The position numbers and the translations under genes are program-made. The notes beneath the pieces are model-generated. The model was not told the origin of the DNA, searched no databases, and saw nothing but the letters and a program-made list of their open reading frames with translations. A stretch of DNA of 64,000 nt. Source: Carboxydothermus pertinax (lineage in GTDB: Bacteria > Bacillota > Z-2901 > Carboxydothermales > Carboxydothermaceae). This document shows positions 16,231 to 23,219 of the stretch, in pieces. The DNA lies in NCBI RefSeq assembly GCF_001950255.1, contig NZ_BDJK01000009.1, positions 80,769 to 144,768 on the forward strand, given 5' to 3'. Position 1 is the stretch's first letter. Every line of letters starts with the position of its first letter.

Positions 16231-17280
16231 ATGCCGCTTTTTAACCGTTTTATAAGTTTACCGCTTTTTATTAGAATCGAGGAAAATCTTCGCTATTCTT
16301 TAAAAACTGTCATCCGGGAGAGTAATTTCTATTTTGAAAACCCCCTTTTTATTACCGGTGGGGAAAACACTCGTATAGTTGCCCGGGAAGTGGCCGAAGG
16401 CTTTCAGGCTCCTAAATTTCAGTTTTACTATATAGCTGATAATTCTTTAGGAGAAATAAATAACTTAAAAGAAAAAATTAATGGGGTAAACCCCGACCTT
16501 TTAGTTGCAGTTGGCGGGGGGCGGGTTATTGATGTAGCCAAAGTGGTTGCCACGGAAAAGTTACTACCTCTAATAACCTTTCCCACCACCCTGGCCAACG
16601 ACGGAGTAGTGAGCCCGGTGGCGGTAATCCGGGATGGAGATAAGCTTAGAAGTATTGGGGTTAATATGCCGATTGGGGTGCTGGTTGATCTGGCAGTGGT
16701 TAAAAATTCTCCCGAGCGTCTTATAAAAGCTGGTATTGGCGACTTAATCTCCAATATTACGGCGCTTGCCGACTGGGAAATTGCCTGCCGGCGGGGCAGA
16801 GATAGGATGGACGGTTTTGCTTATATGCTTTCGGAAAAAGCAGTGTATTCAGTTTTAAATTATACCGGTAAAAGTATCTGGGAACTTGATTTTTTAAGGC
16901 TTTTAGCCGAAGGCTTGGTTTTATCCGGGATTGCCATGGCTATTACTGGGACCAGCCGGCCTGCCAGTGGCGCCGAACATTTAATTAGCCATGCTTTAGA
17001 TAAATTATATGAACGACCGGCCCTTCACGGTGAACAGGTGGGAGTTGCAGCCTTATTTACTGCAAAGCTCCAGCGCCAGAATTTAGAAGGATTATTAAAC
17101 TTTTTTAAAAAATTTGGGCTTAAAGCCTCACCGGAAAGTTTAGGTTTAACAAGAGAACAGTTTTTAGAGGCGGTTAATTTAGCACCAGGCATGCGCCCTG
17201 AACGTTATACAATTTTAAATGAAGATATATTAAAGACGGCCGGTGAAGTTTATGATGCAGTGTATGGGAATTTGCCATAA
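16231..17280 (+). CDS. sn-glycerol-1-phosphate dehydrogenase-like (AraM/EgsA-like) enzyme
   Basis: The 349-residue protein belongs to the iron/zinc-containing polyol dehydrogenase group. It has VGGGRVIDVAKVVA (near 90-104) for NAD(P), FPTTLANDGVVSPV (near 115-128), a metal-ligand region SGAEHLISHALD (near 247-258) and LHGEQVGVAA (near 264-273). These match archaeal EgsA and Bacillus AraM, which reduce dihydroxyacetone phosphate to sn-glycerol-1-phosphate. Its place between a nucleotidyltransferase and galU, in a cluster with a CDP-glycerol-type transferase, suggests it feeds wall-polymer synthesis. In Bacillus the product instead feeds PcrB lipid synthesis, so alternatives exist. Confidence 0.8.
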   Translation: MPLFNRFISLPLFIRIEENLRYSLKTVIRESNFYFENPLFITGGENTRIVAREVAEGFQAPKFQFYYIADNSLGEINNLKEKINGVNPDLLVAVGGGRVIDVAKVVATEKLLPLITFPTTLANDGVVSPVAVIRDGDKLRSIGVNMPIGVLVDLAVVKNSPERLIKAGIGDLISNITALADWEIACRRGRDRMDGFAYMLSEKAVYSVLNYTGKSIWELDFLRLLAEGLVLSGIAMAITGTSRPASGAEHLISHALDKLYERPALHGEQVGVAALFTAKLQRQNLEGLLNFFKKFGLKASPESLGLTREQFLEAVNLAPGMRPERYTILNEDILKTAGEVYDAVYGNLP

Positions 17281-17300
17281 TAAGGTAAATTTATTATAAT
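17272..17300 (+). promoter_or_regulatory. promoter of galU
   Basis: TTGCCA (17272-17277) and TATAAT (17295-17300) are 17 bases apart. The -35 overlaps the end of the dehydrogenase gene, so galU can be transcribed separately. Confidence 0.6.
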
Positions 17301-17343
17301 TACTAAGTGGAGGGTTAAAAATTTTTTCGAGGGGGTAGGCGAT

Positions 17344-18219
17344 TTGAAAATCAAAAAAGCCATCATTCCTGCAGCTGGATTGGGAGTTAGATTTTTACCG
17401 GCAACCAAGGCTCAGCCTAAAGAAATGCTGCCCATTGTTGATAAACCTACAATTCAGTATATCGTAGAAGAAGCGGTAGCTTCTGGTATTGAGGACATCT
17501 TAATTGTCACCGGTAAAAACAAACGGGCCATTGAAGACCATTTTGATAAATCCCCGGAATTAGAAATGTATTTAGAAAAGAGAGGGAAAGACGACCTTTT
17601 GGAGATTGTCCGCTCCATTGGCAATATGGTGGATATCCACTACGTCCGGCAAAAAGAGCCTCTAGGGCTTGGACATGCCATTTACTGTGCCCGCAAATTT
17701 ATTGGCAATGAACCTTTTGCGGTTTTACTGGGTGACGACTTGATGAAAGCTAGAACTCCGGTCTTAAAGCAAATGATTGATCTTTATGAAAAAGTGGAAG
17801 GAAGTATCGTGGCCGTACAGGAAGTAGAGCCTCAGGATGCAAGCAAGTACGGAATTTTAAAGGCAGAGTATGCCGGAGAGCGGCTCTATCGGGTCCAGGA
17901 CTTGGTTGAAAAACCCAAACCCGAAGAAGCACCTTCCAACCTGGCGGTGATGGGCCGCTATATTATCGAGCCGGAGATTTTTGATTTCTTAGAAAAAACT
18001 CCTCCCGGAGCCGGAGGCGAAATTCAACTGACCGATGCTTTAAGAATGCTGTGTCAGGTAAAGCCAATATATGGTTATGTGTATGAAGGTATGCGCTATG
18101 ATGTGGGCGACAAACTTGGCTTTTTAAAAGCGACCGTGGAATTTGCCCTGGACCGGGAGGAGCTGGCCAGCGGGTTTAAAGCTTATCTTAAAGAATTAGT
18201 GGCAAAGGAAATAGATTAA
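17344..18219 (+). CDS. galU: UTP-glucose-1-phosphate uridylyltransferase GalU
   Basis: The start is a TTG behind GAGGGGGTAGGCGAT. The 291-residue protein carries the GalU N-terminal signature [20 protein letters not shown] (residues 7-26), [30 protein letters not shown] near 131 and [13 protein letters not shown] near 205. It makes UDP-glucose from glucose-1-phosphate and UTP in the cytoplasm. The phosphohexomutase gene downstream (19140) could supply its substrate. Length is usual for the family. It is most likely the glucosyl donor source for wall polymers. Confidence 0.95.
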   Translation: MKIKKAIIPAAGLGVRFLPATKAQPKEMLPIVDKPTIQYIVEEAVASGIEDILIVTGKNKRAIEDHFDKSPELEMYLEKRGKDDLLEIVRSIGNMVDIHYVRQKEPLGLGHAIYCARKFIGNEPFAVLLGDDLMKARTPVLKQMIDLYEKVEGSIVAVQEVEPQDASKYGILKAEYAGERLYRVQDLVEKPKPEEAPSNLAVMGRYIIEPEIFDFLEKTPPGAGGEIQLTDALRMLCQVKPIYGYVYEGMRYDVGDKLGFLKATVEFALDREELASGFKAYLKELVAKEID

Positions 18220-18297
18220 CACTGCCCAAAAGGGTAGGCTAAAAACCACACCGTAGAAACTTCCCTTTAGTAATCGAGCTCTTTCGAGTTCATCCAT
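18196..18297 (-). CDS. 33-residue single-helix membrane protein, antisense to the galU tail
   Basis: A minus-strand frame starts at ATG 18297 behind TAGAGGTGATCCT, a strong ribosome binding site at good spacing. It encodes [12 protein letters not shown] followed by a 20-residue hydrophobic helix with [13 protein letters not shown] and ends CH. The acidic-basic head followed by one helix is typical of small Firmicute membrane proteins. It overlaps the last 24 bases of galU tail-to-tail. No family is recognised. Support comes from the ribosome binding site and the amphipathic head, not from homology. Confidence 0.5.
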   Translation of the reverse strand: MDELERARLLKGSFYGVVFSLPFWAVLIYFLCH

Positions 18298-18344
18298 AGG
18301 ATCACCTCTACTGTTAGGTTATCCCTGTTATGAAAAATTTATGC

Positions 18345-18375
18345 AACCGGCGGAATAAAACCCGTCGGTTTTTTT
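18345..18375 (+). terminator. Rho-independent terminator upstream of the DUF421 gene
   Basis: AACCGGCGG and CCCGTCGGTT pair around a seven-base loop, with seven T following. It ends readthrough from galU. Confidence 0.85.
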
Positions 18376-18399
18376 CAAAATAGGGGTGGAGGTGTTCCT

Positions 18400-19137
18400 G
18401 TGCACGATGTAACTGAGGTCATCTTACGTTCACTGGCTGCCTTTATAGCTGTACTTATCATTACCAAACTCATTGGGAAATCCCAGCTTGGCCAGCTAAC
18501 CATTTCCGACTACATAAACGGTATTGTTATTGGCTCGATTGCTGCCAATGTTGCGGTGGACCTTCGCACCAATGTAGTTCACTATCTGACGGGCATGGCA
18601 GCCTTTGGGGCACTTACCATTTTAGTGCAGTGGGCTGGGCTTAAAAACCGGAATGTACGGAAGCTTCTTCAGGATGAGCCTACAATTGTCATCCATAACG
18701 GCAAAATCTTGGAACACAATATGAAGCTGATGCGCTACACCATGGACGACTTAATGATGCAGCTTCGGGAAAAAGGAGCTTTTAACGTAGCCGATGTGGA
18801 GTTTGCGGTAGCTGAACCCAATGGAGAGCTTTCGGTTTTATTGAAGTCCACCAAACGGCCGGTAACTCCGGAAGATTTGGGATTAAATCCGCCCTATGAA
18901 GGAGTACCGGCAGAACTGGTGGTTGACGGAGAATTAATCGAGCAAAATTTTGAGCAGCATGGACTAGCTAAAGAATGGTTTTTTAACTACCTAAAAGAGC
19001 AAGGGATAACTAACTTAAAAGACATAGCGTATGCCCAAATTGATGCTAACGGTCAGGTATACATAGACTTAAAGCATGATAAGCTTACCCTGACGGTAGA
19101 TATTACCGACAAAAAACCCAAGAGAAAAGGGGGATAA
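18400..19137 (+). CDS. DUF421 (YetF-like) membrane protein
   Basis: The GTG start follows GGGGTGGAGGTG. The 245-residue protein has three N-terminal membrane helices (about 8-25, 37-55 and 61-79) and a cytoplasmic DUF421/YetF domain with the characteristic DEPTIVIHNGKI (near 93), MKLMRYTMDDLMMQLREKG (near 108) and later LVVDGELI. A second half (about 175-235) repeats the DUF421 tail style. YetF-type proteins are widespread in spore-formers and affect membrane or spore properties by an unclear mechanism. It lies two bases before the phosphohexomutase start, likely co-transcribed. Confidence 0.85.
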   Translation: MHDVTEVILRSLAAFIAVLIITKLIGKSQLGQLTISDYINGIVIGSIAANVAVDLRTNVVHYLTGMAAFGALTILVQWAGLKNRNVRKLLQDEPTIVIHNGKILEHNMKLMRYTMDDLMMQLREKGAFNVADVEFAVAEPNGELSVLLKSTKRPVTPEDLGLNPPYEGVPAELVVDGELIEQNFEQHGLAKEWFFNYLKEQGITNLKDIAYAQIDANGQVYIDLKHDKLTLTVDITDKKPKRKGG

Positions 19138-19139
19138 CT

Positions 19140-20525
19140 TTGATAAAATTTGGCACCGATGGGTGGAGGGGAATTATTGCCCGGGATTTTACCTTTGCCA
19201 ATTTAGAAAAGGTAAGTCTGGGGTTAGCCGCTTATTTGCAGGAAAAGTACCGCAATGGAGCGGTGGTGGTAGGTTATGATTGCCGCTTTTTATCCGACCG
19301 GTTTGCAGAGACCGTGGCGGAAATCCTTTTAAAAAGTGGTTTTGACGTTTATCTTCCGGAGAAATTTGTGCCCACTCCTTATGTAGCCTTTGCCATTAAA
19401 AAATTAAACGCGATTGGCGGGGTAATGTTAACCGCCAGCCACAACCCGCCGGAATATAACGGCTTTAAATTTATCCCCGACTATGCCGGACCGGCCCTGC
19501 CCGATGTGACCGACCGCTTAGAGCAGTTAATAAACAGTGAAGCCAAACCCGCAAAAAGAGAACCTGGGAGAAAGCTTACTTTAAACTTAGAAGACAAATA
19601 CATCCTACATTTAATTAACCTGACCGGCTTAAATCCGGGGCAGGGCCTGATTGTAATTGACCCGATGTACGGGGCCGGTCAGGGCTATCTGGAAAAAATA
19701 TTAGGGGATTTCGGTTATAATCTTTATACCCTTAGAAACTACCGGGATCCTCTCTTTGGCGACGGTATGCCCGAACCCAAAAAAAAGGAGCTCCAGCCGC
19801 TGGTTGAAGAAATAAAGCGGCGAGGGGCAGATTTGGGCCTGGCCTTAGATGGGGATGCGGACCGGTTTGGGGTGGTGGAAGGGGAGCGGCTTTTTACCGC
19901 CAATGAAATTTTAGCCCTTACCTACCACTATTTACTTGAAAGCGGGCGGGGAGGCGATGTAGCCCGGACGGTGCCCACCACTCACCTTTTAGATAAGATG
20001 GCCCGGGCTAATGGCTATGAAGTGATTGAAACACCGGTAGGTTTTAAGTACATCGGCAAAGCCATAAGAGAAGGAGCAGTCTTAGGCGGTGAAGAATCCG
20101 GGGGACTGTCGATAGCGGGGCATGTGCCGGAAAAAGATGGAATCTTAGCCGATCTCCTAGCGGTAAAAATCCGGGAATATTTTAAAAAGCCCCTATCACA
20201 GGTATTAGAAGATATTTACGACCGCTACGGCCGGGTTTACTCCCGCCGGGATGACTATAAAACTACGCCGGAGCAAAAGGAAGAAATTTTAAAGCGAATG
20301 TCTTCGCTAAAACTTACGGAAATTGCTGGTGAAAAGGTCGTCCGGGTAAGCCGAATTGACGGGGTAAAGTGGGAACTTCAAAGGGGCGGCTTTGTCCTGG
20401 TGCGAGCTTCCGGCACGGAGCCGGTCTTTAGAATTTACGGTGAAGCTGAAACTTCCGCCAAATTGGATTCACTTTTAAACGAAATGAAAATACTCCTTCT
20501 AGGGACGGTTCGGACGGTTCTGTGA
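19140..20525 (+). CDS. phosphoglucomutase/phosphomannomutase family enzyme
   Basis: The TTG start follows AAAGGGGGATAAC. The 461-residue protein shows the alpha-D-phosphohexomutase domains in order: KFGTDGWRG at the N-terminus, the phosphoserine loop TASHNPPEYNG (near 98-108), the metal loop DGDADRFGVV (near 238-247), GGEESGGLS (near 318) and the phosphate-binding RASGTEPVFRIY (near 424). It interconverts hexose-6- and hexose-1-phosphates and could feed GalU. The final seven codons (GTVRTVL) are encoded by a GGGACGGTTC-type repeat, so the native C-terminus was probably altered by a repeat insertion. Confidence 0.9.
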   Translation: MIKFGTDGWRGIIARDFTFANLEKVSLGLAAYLQEKYRNGAVVVGYDCRFLSDRFAETVAEILLKSGFDVYLPEKFVPTPYVAFAIKKLNAIGGVMLTASHNPPEYNGFKFIPDYAGPALPDVTDRLEQLINSEAKPAKREPGRKLTLNLEDKYILHLINLTGLNPGQGLIVIDPMYGAGQGYLEKILGDFGYNLYTLRNYRDPLFGDGMPEPKKKELQPLVEEIKRRGADLGLALDGDADRFGVVEGERLFTANEILALTYHYLLESGRGGDVARTVPTTHLLDKMARANGYEVIETPVGFKYIGKAIREGAVLGGEESGGLSIAGHVPEKDGILADLLAVKIREYFKKPLSQVLEDIYDRYGRVYSRRDDYKTTPEQKEEILKRMSSLKLTEIAGEKVVRVSRIDGVKWELQRGGFVLVRASGTEPVFRIYGEAETSAKLDSLLNEMKILLLGTVRTVL

Positions 20526-20604
20526 GGTCATTTTGAGGAAAATTGAAAATAATAAGAGCGGGCTTTGACCCGCTTTTAATTTAGCCGGCAGGAGCCGTTC
20601 CTAG
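20502..20604. repeat. repeat fragments at and after the phosphohexomutase 3' end
   Basis: AGGGACGGTTCGGACGGTTC spans the stop region of the gene and resembles REP-type sequences seen in many Firmicutes. GCCGGCAGGAGCCGTTCCTAG (20584-20604) is an inverted member of the GTAGGG mini-palindrome family. Confidence 0.6.
20555..20577 (+). terminator. Rho-independent terminator after the phosphohexomutase
   Basis: AGCGGG and CCCGCT pair around CTTTGA, followed by TTTT. It lies between two repeat fragments. Confidence 0.7.
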
Positions 20605-20645
20605 GAATACACCGACCACTGACCACTTATGCCATACCACCATTA

Positions 20646-20674
20646 ACGGGCGCACTCCGGTGCGCTTATTTTTA
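20646..20674. repeat. mini-palindrome unit with T-run
   Basis: GGGCGCACTCCGGTGCGC forms a tight six-base-pair hairpin followed by TTATTTTT. It is a family member that could also act as a terminator on the plus strand. Confidence 0.65.
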
Positions 20675-20745
20675 TGTCCGGCAAAGACGATACCAACAGG
20701 TGGCGAAGGGCAGCGGTTTGGAAAAACTTTTTAACAGCCTAATTG

Positions 20746-20772
20746 CCTAACATACGGTATAATGTTGTTAGG
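20746..20772 (+). promoter_or_regulatory. palindrome covering the -10 and SD of the YeeE-like gene
   Basis: CCTAACA (20746-20752) and TGTTAGG (20766-20772) form a 7-bp inverted repeat. The loop carries a perfect TATAAT (20758-20763), while the right arm contributes to the AGGTGAT ribosome binding site. No good -35 is seen, which suggests an activator-dependent promoter or an operator. Confidence 0.5.
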
Positions 20773-20781
20773 TGATAAAAA

Positions 20782-21375
20782 GTGCAAAAAAAGGCAGCTT
20801 ACGGCTTATTAATATTGTTTCTTTCGGTGCTACTCTTTTTAGTTTATCAAAACCTTTTCACCCAGGCGGCGGTGTTTGCTTTAGGCCTTGGTTTTGGTTA
20901 TGCGGTTAGCCGTTCCCGCTTTTGCTTTGCATCAGCTTTTCGGGATTTAATCATGTTTCGGGATAAAGCCATGAGCCGGGGAGTTACAGTCTTAATCGCT
21001 GTATCTGCTGCTGGTTTTTTTGTAATCCAATTGTTAGCTGTATTAGGGGGACATGCACCTCCGGGGAAAATAAATCCGGTGGGCTGGCATTTGGTCATCG
21101 GCGGCATTATTTTTGGCGTTGGTATGGTTTTAGCCGGTGGCTGTGTGATTAGTACTTTAGTCCGGGTGGGAGAAGGGTTTTTCCACTACTGGGGAGTATT
21201 GCTGGGAATAGTAATTGGCTCAGTCCTAGGAGCCTTTGGTTATGGCTTCTGGAAAGATAGTTTAACTGCTGCCAAAAAGTTCTGGCTTCCCGGGATTATT
21301 GGCTGGATACCGACACTCCTTATCTATGTAATAGTATTTTTCTTTTTGTTTAAAGCTTTGCAGGAGGAGAGGTAA
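20782..21375 (+). CDS. YeeE/YedE-family sulfur transport protein, first half
   Basis: The GTG start follows TTAGGTGAT. The 197-residue protein has about five membrane helices. Conserved Cys residues lie in SRSRFCFASAFRD (near 48) and LAGGCVIS (near 115), typical of the YeeE/YedE (TsuA-like) family that moves thiosulfate or related sulfur species. Full-length TsuA proteins are about 330-350 residues; here the second half is a separate gene at 21603. The TusA-like gene follows with no gap. Selenium-linked YedE is the main alternative. Confidence 0.8.
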   Translation: MQKKAAYGLLILFLSVLLFLVYQNLFTQAAVFALGLGFGYAVSRSRFCFASAFRDLIMFRDKAMSRGVTVLIAVSAAGFFVIQLLAVLGGHAPPGKINPVGWHLVIGGIIFGVGMVLAGGCVISTLVRVGEGFFHYWGVLLGIVIGSVLGAFGYGFWKDSLTAAKKFWLPGIIGWIPTLLIYVIVFFFLFKALQEER

Positions 21376-21597
21376 ATGGAAATCAAAGTAGACTTAACCG
21401 GTGAAGTCTGCCCGGTTCCCCTTTGGCGGGTGCAGGAAGAATTAAAGAAAATGCAGCCGGGAGATAAGATTATCGTAATCACCGATTTCAGCCGTTCAGT
21501 ACGTAACATAGTTGATTTAGCGGTAAGGCTTAAATACGATTACGACTTAGAAGAAATTTCTCCCGGTATCTGGGAAGTTAGCGTTATAAAGGGGTAG
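21376..21597 (+). CDS. TusA/SirA-family sulfur carrier (YeeD/TsuB-like)
   Basis: The 73-residue protein starts directly after the upstream stop, behind GGAGGAGAGGTAA. It has the TusA fold with the CPVP motif (residues 12-15; Cys12 would carry the persulfide) and the later DFSRSVRNI helix. TusA-like partners of YeeE transporters (TsuB) accept sulfur as thiosulfate enters the cell. Its place exactly between two halves of a YeeE-type transporter strongly supports this partnership. Confidence 0.9.
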   Translation: MEIKVDLTGEVCPVPLWRVQEELKKMQPGDKIIVITDFSRSVRNIVDLAVRLKYDYDLEEISPGIWEVSVIKG

Positions 21598-21602
21598 GAC
21601 CG

Positions 21603-22106
21603 ATGAAAAAAGTTGACCTTGGCTGGTCGGAAATCAAAGGTGGAATAATTCTTGGTATTTTAAATATTTTATTATTACTTACCTGGGGGAAGCCCTGGGG
21701 TATCACCCACATCCTTACCGACTGGGGTACCTGGTGGCTAAAAGTTTTGGGTTTTTGCCCGGAGAGGTGGGCTTATTACCAGGAGGTTTATCCCAATTCT
21801 TTTTTCAAAACTACCCTGTTTTCCCACGAAAATCTCTTGGTAGTTGGAACCATTTTAGGAGGGCTTTTTGCCGCCCTCTGGCACAACGAATTTCGCCCCA
21901 AAAAAATAAAATCCCCAGGGAAATTTTTGCTGGGGATTATTGGAGGCGTTTTTATGGGCTTTGGGGCTAGACTTGCCCTTGGCTGCAATATTGGCAACCT
22001 GGTAGGGGGTATAGCCTCCTTTTCTCTTCACGGCTGGATTTTTGGCGGCTCTTTAATTATTGGCACGTATCTTGGTATATTATTTTTAAAAAAATATGTC
22101 CTTTAA
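21603..22106 (+). CDS. YeeE/YedE-family sulfur transport protein, second half
   Basis: The 167-residue protein has about four membrane helices and the family motif FGARLALGCNIGNLVGG (Cys near 128), followed by SLHGWIFGGS. It follows the TusA-like gene by five bases. Together with the 20782 gene it reproduces the repeated GxxC-bearing halves of one YeeE/TsuA transporter, so the two proteins probably assemble as a heterodimer. The stop lies four bases into the end of the convergent LysR gene. Confidence 0.8.
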   Translation: MKKVDLGWSEIKGGIILGILNILLLLTWGKPWGITHILTDWGTWWLKVLGFCPERWAYYQEVYPNSFFKTTLFSHENLLVVGTILGGLFAALWHNEFRPKKIKSPGKFLLGIIGGVFMGFGARLALGCNIGNLVGGIASFSLHGWIFGGSLIIGTYLGILFLKKYVL

Positions 22107-23011
22107 CAAAACTCTAAAGCCGCAGGACCGATAATAAACCTTAAAAACCTTTTGGCCAGTGGACTAAAGGTACGGTCTTTGCGGTAAACCAGTAAAAACG
22201 GCATAGTAAGCTCCATATCTTTTAAGGTAAGGTAGTGGAGCTCTTTGCGGTGATACTCTTTTTTAACCGCTTCTAAGCAGGAAATAGAGACACCGTGTCC
22301 TTTTTTTACCGCTTCTAAAACCCCTTGAAAGCTTCCTAATTCTAAAACAATATTTAACTCAGAAGCCGGGATTCCGGTTTTTTTAATTGCCTCAAAAAAC
22401 ACTTCCCGCACCGAAGAGCCCGGTTCGCGCAGGATCAAAGGAAGTTTTTTAAGTTCCTCAATAGTAATTGAATTTTGCTGGGCCTGGGGAAGTTCGGGGG
22501 AGGTGATTACTACTACCTGACTCTCTCCCACTTTTTTTATTTCTAAATCGGGATTTGTAAATTCTGGGCCTTCTGCCAATCCAAAATCCACTTTCCCATC
22601 CAGGACCAAAGCAATAACCTTCTGGGAGTTATCCACTTCAATTCTAATATTGGCTTCGGGAAATTTTTCCTTAAAGCTCCAAACGTTACAGGGCAGGGCA
22701 AAATTGCCAATAGTGGTGCTGGCTCCAATGACAATAGTTTGGGCATTGGTACCAAGTAAATTGTCTATCTCCCTTTCTAACTTTTCGTGTTCAGCCAAAA
22801 AGTGCTGGGCGTATTTATAAACCAGCTCGCCGGCGGGGGTAAGCTTTACCCCCGTTGCTGACCGTTCAAATAATTTTGTGCCGTAAAAATTTTCCATTGC
22901 CTGCACTTGAGCCGAGATTGCTGGCTGGGTCAGGTGCATTAATTTAGCTGCTTTTGTGAAACTCCTTACTTTAGCAATTTGACAGAAAAGTTCAAACTGG
23001 TATAAATTCAT
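22103..23011 (-). CDS. LysR-family transcriptional regulator
   Basis: The 302-residue protein has an N-terminal winged helix-turn-helix (about 1-60, with FTKAAKLMHLTQPAISAQVQAME) and a periplasmic-binding-like effector domain (about 90-295). It resembles CysL/CbbR-type LysR proteins. It lies between the convergent sulfur-transport genes and the divergent reductase operon, so it most likely senses a sulfur compound and controls one or both. Upstream of its start are AT-rich sequence and a strong palindrome at 23101-23134, a likely binding region. Confidence 0.88.
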   Translation of the reverse strand: MNLYQFELFCQIAKVRSFTKAAKLMHLTQPAISAQVQAMENFYGTKLFERSATGVKLTPAGELVYKYAQHFLAEHEKLEREIDNLLGTNAQTIVIGASTTIGNFALPCNVWSFKEKFPEANIRIEVDNSQKVIALVLDGKVDFGLAEGPEFTNPDLEIKKVGESQVVVITSPELPQAQQNSITIEELKKLPLILREPGSSVREVFFEAIKKTGIPASELNIVLELGSFQGVLEAVKKGHGVSISCLEAVKKEYHRKELHYLTLKDMELTMPFLLVYRKDRTFSPLAKRFLRFIIGPAALEFC

Positions 23012-23100
23012 GCTTTCTTCCCCCGTTGCTTATATCAATATTTATTATATCATAACTTTGCTGAAAATTAATTTGGGCAAAAACAATTCAAAGAATAATT

Positions 23101-23134
23101 TTATGGGTATAAATTTGTCTTTATAACCCCATAA
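23101..23134. promoter_or_regulatory. palindrome between lysR and the reductase operon
   Basis: TTATGGG-TATAAA and TTTATA-ACCCCATAA form two near-perfect arms around TTTGTC in the divergent intergenic region. A LysR operator is the simplest reading; a stem-loop in a leader is possible. Confidence 0.55.
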
Positions 23135-23219
23135 GTCTTTGCGATTACCTTCACAAACCGAACCTGCTTTACAATTAAATCAGATAGTGAAAATCAGCAC
23201 GAGTAAAGGGGGAAGGAGT

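Noticed and set aside
20690..20745. Structured RNA upstream of the sulfur transporter (AGACGATACCAACAGGTGGCG)
   Set aside because: No known class or convincing stem set; it lies upstream of the likely transcription start.
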